Shown one piece after another: positions 33,611-38,817 of a stretch of 38,817 bases of DNA. The position numbers were made by a program, and so were the translations under genes. A model generated the notes under the pieces. It was given only the letters and a program-made list of their open reading frames with translations. It had not been told where the DNA came from and did not search any database. Origin of the DNA: Oleiphilaceae bacterium. GTDB lineage: Bacteria; Pseudomonadota; Gammaproteobacteria; Pseudomonadales; Oleiphilaceae. Each line of letters opens with the position of its first letter. The stretch's first letter is position 1. The stretch covers positions 1 to 38,817 of the forward strand of contig JAGXLV010000022.1 of assembly GCA_018334495.1 (NCBI GenBank). The letters run 5' to 3'.

Positions 33611-33728
33611 GTCGTCCCCAGGCAGAGAACATCATAATTTCTGAAGCCCCGTATCTTGGTGGCTAGCAGAAAGACAATGACCAAAGCCGGCTTTGCCGCA
33701 GCAGGACAGACCTAGGTCGGACAGGCTG

Positions 33729-34172
33729 CTAGGATTGAGAGCTGCCCTTCTGTTTGCCATGGCGTTCCAAGTCGGTCTTCAAGGGCTCCAGATCGTGGCC
33801 TGCAGCCTCCGCGGCCTTCATCAAATCTTCAATGGGACATTCCGGCGTCTGGGAATAAGCCCAGAGGTGTGAAACCCGTTTGCCGGTGCGACAAAAACCT
33901 ATAATGGGCGCGGGTGACGATTCCAGAACCTCCGAGAAAGCTTCAATGTCCCTGGACGAATAGTCACCGGGTTTGACCGGGATCTCATGCCAGACCATAC
34001 CCAGAGATTCGGCTTTGTCCTTGAGCGCCTTCAGATCGGGCTGATCCTCAGTTTCGTTGGGCGGCCGGTTGCAGATAATTGTGCGATAGCCCTCTTTGGC
34101 CAGAGCTTCGATATCGTCGTAACCGGGCTGTGCCGTAACACTCAGTCGTTCGTCGAGCGGTTTGATGTCCAT
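33729..34172 (-). CDS. TIGR01244/DUF442 family phosphatase-like protein
   Basis: A 147-residue cytoplasmic protein of the DUF442 family (beta-lactamase hydrolase-like, Blh N-domain), which has the fold of dual-specificity phosphatases. It shows LSVTAQPGYDDIEALAKEGY, RTIICNRPPNE and the P-loop-like GFCRTGKRV (Cys94 to Arg99), the C-x4-R form usual in this family rather than the C-x5-R of true tyrosine phosphatases. Relatives act on sulfide or persulfide stress as fusions with a persulfide dioxygenase and rhodanese; here the domain stands alone. AAGGAG seven bases upstream supports the start. It lies downstream of the RND pair on the same strand, with a hairpin in between, and converges with the antiporter. 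Confidence 0.87.
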   Translation of the reverse strand: MDIKPLDERLSVTAQPGYDDIEALAKEGYRTIICNRPPNETEDQPDLKALKDKAESLGMVWHEIPVKPGDYSSRDIEAFSEVLESSPAPIIGFCRTGKRVSHLWAYSQTPECPIEDLMKAAEAAGHDLEPLKTDLERHGKQKGSSQS

Positions 34173-34219
34173 TCAAGTCTCCTTCATTTGTCGTAAGTCA
34201 GTTTTGTGTTGCAAGTGTG

Positions 34220-34246
34220 ACACCCTATAACGCAAGAAAAGGGTGT
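34220..34246 (-). terminator. Hairpin after the RND efflux operon
   Basis: ACACCCT (34220-34226) pairs with AGGGTGT (34240-34246), giving a seven-pair stem with a 13-base loop, 18 bases beyond the stop of the RND permease gene. On the minus strand there is no long U-run after it (on the plus strand TTTAAAT follows), so it is a weak intrinsic terminator at best, placed where one is expected before the DUF442 gene. Confidence 0.4.
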
Positions 34247-34264
34247 TTAAATCTGATGTTTGCT

Positions 34265-37200
34265 TTAAATCCAGTTGCGACGAGCCATGACATAGTAAAG
34301 CAATGGCACCACCAAAAGGGTCAGCAAGGTGGACATCGCCAGTCCGAAAATCAGTGAAATCGCCAGGCCATTGAAAATCGGGTCATCGAGAATGAACCAG
34401 GCACCGACCATCGCCGAAATGGCGGTCAGAGCAATGGGTTTGACCCGCACGGCCCCCGCCAACATCACGGCGCGGTCGAGATCGACACCTTCAGCCAGCA
34501 ACTGCCGGATAAACACCACCAATAATATGGAGTTGCGGACAATAATGCCGGCCAGGGCGATCATTCCGATCATGCTGGTGGCGGTGAATTCTTTTCCAAG
34601 TAACGCATGACCCGGCAGGATGCCGATAAGGGTGAGCGGAATGGGCGCCATGATGACCAGTGGTAAAAGGTAGGAACGGAACTGCGCCACCAGCAGCACG
34701 AAAATCATGAACACGCCCACAGAATACGCCATACCCATATCCCGGAAAGTCTCATAAGTGATCTGCCATTCACCATCCCATTTGAGCGAACCCAGCTCGG
34801 GCAAGTCAGGCTGCCGGATAAAGAACTGCTTTGGCCCGTCTGCCTGCTGCTCAAGTTGCCCCACCATCCGGAACATGCCGTACAGGGGCGAATCCACATC
34901 CCCCGCCATGTCCGCGGTGACGTAGGTGACCGGCAAAAGATCCTTGTGGTAGCGCGCGCCCATCCAGTCGGCTTCCCTCACCTCGGCAAAACTGCTCATG
35001 GGCACCAGCTCGCCGTTGCGGCTGCGTATTGACAGGGACAATATGCCCGATTTCTGGGCTTTGTCGCCCTCTTCCAGAATCACTCGGATCGGGACCGCAT
35101 ATTTGGCCTTGTCATCGTGGAGAAAACTGACACTGTCGCCGCCCACAAGAGTTGCCAGTGCCGATACCACTTGTGCCTGAGACACCCCCAGCCGCGCCGC
35201 GCGGGCGCGATCCACCGCGACTTCCCAGCGTCGGGTCGGTGCTTCCAGGGTGGTATCGATATCTACCAGACCGTCAATATCAGCCATCCCCTTCGCGAGG
35301 CTTCGGGCGAGCTCCGCGCGACGGGTTTCGTCGATCCCGTAAACCTCGGCGACCACCGGCGACAATACCGGAGGCCCTGGCGGCACTTCGACAATTTTGA
35401 CGGCCGCCCCATAGCGGTCGCCAATGGCCTTAAGCGGCGCGCGCAGGGCCAGTGCGATCTCATGGGATTGACGCTCACGATCTTCCTTACCCGCAAGATT
35501 TATCTGGATATCACCGTGGTAGGGTTCCCCCCGTAGGTAATACTGGCGCACCAGGCCATTGAAATTAATGGGCGAGGCGGTTCCCGCGTAACTTTGCCAA
35601 TGCATGACCTCATCGACGGTCTCAAGGTGCGCACCCATGTCCAGCAGTACCCGTTGCGTCTGCTCCATGGGCGTGTACTCGGGCATATCCACTACAATCT
35701 GAAGTTCGGACTTGTTATCGAAAGGCAGCATTTTAAGAATGACCGCCAGAAACACGGGCAGTGACGCGGCCAGAACAGTCAGCCCGATCACGCCACCCGC
35801 CAGGAAACGGCGGCGCCAATAATGCCCGCCCAGGAAGGGGCTCATGACAACCTGGAACACTCGTAATGCCCGGGAGCTGACGCCCTCGGCAGAATCAGTG
35901 GCCTGTTCTGCCTCTTCCGCTGCCTGCCCCTTTTCATGACGCAACAGGCGCAGTGCCAACCAGGGCGCAACGACAAAGGCGACGATCTGCGAGAACACCA
36001 TGCCGGCAGACGCATTGATCGGAATGGGCTGCATATAGGGGCCCATGAGTCCGCTCACAAAGGCCATGGGTATCAGCGCCGCCATGATGGTCAGGCTTGC
36101 CATGATGGTCGGTGTGCCCACCTCATCCACGGCCAGGGGAATAATCTCTCTGATGGGCCGACGGGAATTCTGGATGCGCCGATTGATGTTTTCGGTAATC
36201 ACAATACCGTCATCAACCAGAATGCCGATGGAAAAAATCAAGGCAAACAGGGAGACCCTGTTCAGGGTGAAGCCCCAGGCCCAGGAAAACACAAGGGTGA
36301 GCAAAAGTGTGATAAGGACGGCCGACCCCACGATCATGGCCTGACGCCAGCCCATGGCCGCCAGCACCAGCAGAATGACCGACAGGGTTGCCGACACAAG
36401 GTCGGTAATCAGCTGATTGGCCTTGGCAGAGGCTGTCTGGCCATAATCGCGGGTAACCACCAGCTCCACATCCGCCGGTAACAGCCGGTTTCGCAGAACC
36501 CCAAGCCGCGCCTCTATTGCGCGGGTGATGTCGACCGCGTTTTCGCCCGGTTTTTTGGCGATGGCCAGGGTAACCGCCGGATAGAGCTCTCCGGGCTCAC
36601 CGCCCTGTAAGCCCTCATTCGCCGGCCCGAATCCCATCATCACGCTTTGGTCCGCTACCGTGCCGCCGCGGCTGACCCCGGCCACATCTTCCAGGAACAC
36701 AGGCGCGTTATCTTGCACGCCCACCACCAGCCGGCGCAACGTGTCCACACTGTCGAGGAGCGTGCCCGCCTGCAGGGGTATGGATACGCCGTCCCGGGTT
36801 ATTCGCGTCTCCTGGCTGCTGGCGTTGGCGGCTTGGAGGGCGCGGCGAAGGTCGTCCACTGTCAGGTTGAAGCCATTGATCATGGCGGGGTCTATTCGCA
36901 CATCCACCCGATCGGGTATGCCGCCTCGGGTAAAAATATCCCGGGTGCCAGGGATACGTTTCAGCTCCACTTCCAGCATGTGGGCGAGGCGTGTCAGGTC
37001 CTCTCCGGCATGGCGATTAGCCGGGTCATAAAGCGTCAGCGTCATGATCGGAACGTCATCAATGCCTTTGGGTTTGATCAACGGCTGGCTGGCGCCCAGA
37101 TTCCGGGGCAGCCAGTCCTGATTCGAGTAAACCTTGTTGTAGAGCCGGACCAGCGCCTCCTGACGAGGCACGCCGACTTCATACTCAACCGTGATCACCG

Positions 37201-37495
37201 CCTGTCCCTGGCGGGACACGGAATACACGTGCTCGACGCCCTCGATCTCGCTCATCACCTGCTCCGCAGGAGTGGCGATCAGACTTTCAATTTCACTGAC
37301 GCTGGCACCAGGCAAGGCCACCATGATATCCGCCATGGTGACGTCGATTTGCGGCTCTTCTTCCTTGGGGGTAATAATAATGACCAGGATGCCAACCACC
37401 ACGGCCAGCAAAGCCAGCAAAGGCGTCAGCTTGGAGTCCTGGAATACCCGGGCAATGGCGCCGGAGGGTCCCACAGAGTTGGGGTTTTCGCTCAC
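34265..37495 (-). CDS. RND efflux permease (AcrB-like, HAE-type)
   Basis: A 1076-residue inner-membrane proton-driven pump with the AcrB layout: helix 1 near residues 22-42, a large periplasmic loop, helices 2-6, a cytoplasmic stretch, then helix 7, the second loop and helices 8-12. The proton relay pair Asp428-Asp429 is present in GILVDDGIVITENINRR. At the site of AcrB Lys940 it has Arg (about 987, in GIIVRNSILLV). It lacks the Met-rich sites of CusA-type metal pumps, so an organic substrate is likely. The porter domain has VMSEIEGVEHVYSVSRQGQA. Its GTG start overlaps the stop of the adaptor gene as GTGA. No outer-membrane TolC-type gene is in the window. Confidence 0.93.
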   Translation of the reverse strand: MSENPNSVGPSGAIARVFQDSKLTPLLALLAVVVGILVIIITPKEEEPQIDVTMADIMVALPGASVSEIESLIATPAEQVMSEIEGVEHVYSVSRQGQAVITVEYEVGVPRQEALVRLYNKVYSNQDWLPRNLGASQPLIKPKGIDDVPIMTLTLYDPANRHAGEDLTRLAHMLEVELKRIPGTRDIFTRGGIPDRVDVRIDPAMINGFNLTVDDLRRALQAANASSQETRITRDGVSIPLQAGTLLDSVDTLRRLVVGVQDNAPVFLEDVAGVSRGGTVADQSVMMGFGPANEGLQGGEPGELYPAVTLAIAKKPGENAVDITRAIEARLGVLRNRLLPADVELVVTRDYGQTASAKANQLITDLVSATLSVILLVLAAMGWRQAMIVGSAVLITLLLTLVFSWAWGFTLNRVSLFALIFSIGILVDDGIVITENINRRIQNSRRPIREIIPLAVDEVGTPTIMASLTIMAALIPMAFVSGLMGPYMQPIPINASAGMVFSQIVAFVVAPWLALRLLRHEKGQAAEEAEQATDSAEGVSSRALRVFQVVMSPFLGGHYWRRRFLAGGVIGLTVLAASLPVFLAVILKMLPFDNKSELQIVVDMPEYTPMEQTQRVLLDMGAHLETVDEVMHWQSYAGTASPINFNGLVRQYYLRGEPYHGDIQINLAGKEDRERQSHEIALALRAPLKAIGDRYGAAVKIVEVPPGPPVLSPVVAEVYGIDETRRAELARSLAKGMADIDGLVDIDTTLEAPTRRWEVAVDRARAARLGVSQAQVVSALATLVGGDSVSFLHDDKAKYAVPIRVILEEGDKAQKSGILSLSIRSRNGELVPMSSFAEVREADWMGARYHKDLLPVTYVTADMAGDVDSPLYGMFRMVGQLEQQADGPKQFFIRQPDLPELGSLKWDGEWQITYETFRDMGMAYSVGVFMIFVLLVAQFRSYLLPLVIMAPIPLTLIGILPGHALLGKEFTATSMIGMIALAGIIVRNSILLVVFIRQLLAEGVDLDRAVMLAGAVRVKPIALTAISAMVGAWFILDDPIFNGLAISLIFGLAMSTLLTLLVVPLLYYVMARRNWI

Positions 37496-38550
37496 CCGTC
37501 CACCCTTGAAGGATTGCCGCTTGGGCTTGTGCCTGGGTTCACTTGCCCGCTGCCCAGCAGTTCTGCAGGGTTGGTAATGACGCTTTCACCCTCATCAAGC
37601 CCGGCCAGCACTTCGATGCGCCCACTGCGGCTGATACCCGTCCGGATTTGCCGTAATCGCGGCCGCCCTTCCTGATCAAGCACGTAAACGGCCCGGAGTT
37701 CACTGCGGCGAATCAGGCTGCTATCAGGAATCCAGAGGGCCTGTCTTTGTGACGCCGGCGCCTCAACCTTTACCAACATGCCGGGATACAGCGTTGCTTC
37801 GGGCTCCTCAAGGGCAAGCCTGAGGCGAAACGTGTGGGTTTGCGCGTCAGCATAGGGATAAAACGTCATCTCACCGGTTTTCAGCACCCTGCCATCAGCA
37901 AGAGTGACCCGGGTGGTGCGCTCGGCCCTGACCGCGTCGGCATACTTTTGCGGCAGTTCCACAACCACACGCAGCTCTTCGAGCGAAAGACCACTGAGTA
38001 GTGGCTGCCCTGGATTAACCGACTCGCCAACCTCAACATGTCGTTCCGTCAGAATGCCGCTGTAGGGTGCGACCACTGTCGTGTAGTCCAGTTGTTTTCG
38101 CGCTTCCTCCAGCGCAGCCTGGGAACGCTCAAGACGGGCCTCCGCAGCGGCAAGGTTATTCTGCGCCTGATCAAATTCCTGCCGGGACACATAACCCTCG
38201 TCATAAACCTCTTCAATTCGATCAAACTGCTGCTGGGCGTTCCTGTAATTGGCCTTTGCTTCCTGCAGGTTACCTTGCGCCTGATCAAGCCTTGCCCGTT
38301 GCTCGCTGTCCTCGAGTTTGACAATCAGGTCGCCGGCGGTCACTGAATCATCCACATCGTAGGGCAGTCGCAGGACAGTGCCACTGGTCTGCGCCGAGAC
38401 CGTACTTTCCTGAACCGCCTCGATCATGCCATCCAGGCGGATAGTTTCGGTCAATGTTTCACGAGAGACCGGTTCTGAGTCTATTTCAGCGTGAGCGACA
38501 CCAGGAAGCCCCAGAGCCAGTAAAAAAATAACCGTGCCGGCATGCCTCAT
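37492..38550 (-). CDS. RND efflux periplasmic adaptor subunit (membrane fusion protein)
   Basis: A 352-residue periplasmic adaptor of the HlyD/AcrA type that joins the RND permease to an outer-membrane channel. A signal peptide (MRHAGTVIFLLALGLPGVAHA, cut likely after Ala-His-Ala) is followed by a lipoyl-like half (VSAQTSGTVLRLPYDVDDSV, then AGDLIVKLED). A long helical hairpin spans about residues 75-150 (NLQEAKANYRNAQQQFDRIE and on), followed by the second lipoyl half (VVAPYSGILTERHVEVGESV) and a beta-barrel. There is no lipobox Cys. AAGG a few bases before the ATG at 38550 fixes the start; a frame running up to 38595 would lie inside the operator. It is the first gene of the pair. Confidence 0.92.
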   Translation of the reverse strand: MRHAGTVIFLLALGLPGVAHAEIDSEPVSRETLTETIRLDGMIEAVQESTVSAQTSGTVLRLPYDVDDSVTAGDLIVKLEDSEQRARLDQAQGNLQEAKANYRNAQQQFDRIEEVYDEGYVSRQEFDQAQNNLAAAEARLERSQAALEEARKQLDYTTVVAPYSGILTERHVEVGESVNPGQPLLSGLSLEELRVVVELPQKYADAVRAERTTRVTLADGRVLKTGEMTFYPYADAQTHTFRLRLALEEPEATLYPGMLVKVEAPASQRQALWIPDSSLIRRSELRAVYVLDQEGRPRLRQIRTGISRSGRIEVLAGLDEGESVITNPAELLGSGQVNPGTSPSGNPSRVDG

Positions 38551-38561
38551 ATTAACCTTCA

Positions 38562-38587
38562 ATTTAGATCTAAGCTTAGATTTAAAT
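38562..38587. promoter_or_regulatory. 26-bp near-perfect palindrome, likely operator of the RND operon
   Basis: ATTTAGATCTAAG (38562-38574) and CTTAGATTTAAAT (38575-38587) are inverted copies with 12 of 13 positions paired; the core ATCTAAGCTTAGAT is a perfect palindrome. It ends 12 bases before the adaptor's ATG and overlaps the predicted -10 and transcript start on the minus strand. A dimeric repressor bound here would block both. Such even, long, gapless palindromes are typical of TetR- or MarR-type sites. The cognate regulator is not in the window. Confidence 0.65.
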
Positions 38588-38817
38588 AGTATCACGAATG
38601 AAACAATTTTGAAGCAACGACATCTTTAGCTTGCCAGTTGGCAGGGCACTGGTCGAGTTCGGATAGAGGGTATCCGCAACGTCGGGTATGGGCGGAATAT
38701 TGGGCCGATTGCCCTGGTCAAAGACGGCCTTGTGAAAATAAACATTATTGTCTTCGCTTTCCTCCGATCGGACCTTTGATGTATGGCGATCGGTAAAATG
38801 TTTGTTACCCACCCCCC
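38582..38817 (-). CDS. Possible 3' end of a gene running off the right edge
   Basis: The minus-strand frame is open from the window edge to TAA at 38582-38584, about 77 codons. The middle part (KAVFDQGNRPNIPPIPDVAD, then TLYPNSTSALPTGKLK) uses codons rich in G or C at the third position, as the real genes here do. I recognise no family. The last dozen codons overlap the predicted RND promoter and turn A+T-rich, so the true end may lie earlier, by frameshift, or the frame may be chance. The window edge itself is a run of C. Confidence 0.25.
   Translation of the reverse strand, partial: GVGNKHFTDRHTSKVRSEESEDNNVYFHKAVFDQGNRPNIPPIPDVADTLYPNSTSALPTGKLKMSLLQNCFIRDTI
38586..38613 (-). promoter_or_regulatory. 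Predicted promoter of the RND efflux operon
   Basis: On the minus strand TTCAAA (38608-38613) is followed after 16 bases by TACTAT (38586-38591), with TG one base before it, making an extended -10 box. The predicted start of transcription falls inside the 26-bp palindrome, about 30 bases before the adaptor's ATG. Confidence 0.45.

Noticed and set aside
36647..37675. 342-codon plus-strand frame opposite the RND permease and adaptor genes
   Set aside because: His/Gln-rich antisense shadow of the permease; no family match and no start signal.
34265..38550. RND pair as a heavy-metal (Cus-type) exporter
   Set aside because: No Met-rich metal sites in the permease or adaptor and the Asp-Asp proton pair is of the drug-pump type.
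1..38817. CRISPR arrays, integrases, transposases or toxin-antitoxin pairs
   Set aside because: I scanned for regularly spaced repeats and for the usual protein motifs and saw none.

Overview
The window reads as a stretch of gammaproteobacterial chromosome. An XcpP-XcpR-Z-like type II secretion locus, an uninterrupted recC-recB-recD operon, a tandem-domain UspA next to a SulP transporter, and an RND pump with its adaptor together fit a marine group such as Marinobacter or relatives. That genus guess is inference from gene content and layout. Coding density is high and most genes are packed in short operons with ATGA/GTGA stop-start overlaps, which suggests ordinary core genome. The exception is the first 2 kb, which has long gaps, a broken gene and a possible tRNA relic.

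Layout. 1-2190: a 13-bp tandem repeat, a 5'-truncated PagL-type lipid A 3-O-deacylase gene broken by an in-frame stop, an intact LpxR-type lipid A deacylase gene, and a 395-bp gap holding a degenerate tRNA-like stretch. 2191-5005: SulP anion transporter, tandem universal stress protein, and a short DksA/TraR zinc-finger protein facing them. 5217-6991: an AhpD-like carboxymuconolactone decarboxylase family protein and an SRPBCC protein, divergent from a TetR-type regulator. 7033-11050 (all minus): a CapA-type metallophosphatase, a membrane-anchored J-like protein without an HPD motif, glutathione reductase and a GNAT acetyltransferase.

11101-19720: the type II secretion cluster. On the minus strand the order of transcription is gspE-F-G-H-I-J-K-L-M; gspC is divergent from gspE. 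The secretin gene gspD, which follows xcpP in the classical Xcp layout, is absent; gspC runs straight into the 3' end of recD. GspE powers and GspF anchors the assembly platform with GspL and GspM, GspG-K form the pseudopilus, and GspC would connect to a secretin that must be encoded elsewhere.

19735-29263: recC-recB-recD (minus), the double-strand-break repair helicase-nuclease. 29346-31324: a LuxR-type response regulator followed by a NarL/UhpB-class histidine kinase, divergent from a zinc-free MDR oxidoreductase (31486-32493). Then come an NCKX-like cation/Ca2+ antiporter (32573-33610), a DUF442/TIGR01244 protein (33729-34172) and an adaptor-permease RND efflux pair (34265-38550). The pump's promoter overlaps a near-perfect 26-bp palindrome. 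The right edge has an open frame that may be the end of another gene.

I did not find a CRISPR array, an intact mobile element, a toxin-antitoxin pair or a clearly new multi-gene system. The items most worth checking are the paired lipid A deacylases with one decayed, the secretin-less Xcp-like locus, the RND operator, the NCKX-like antiporter and the J-like membrane protein.
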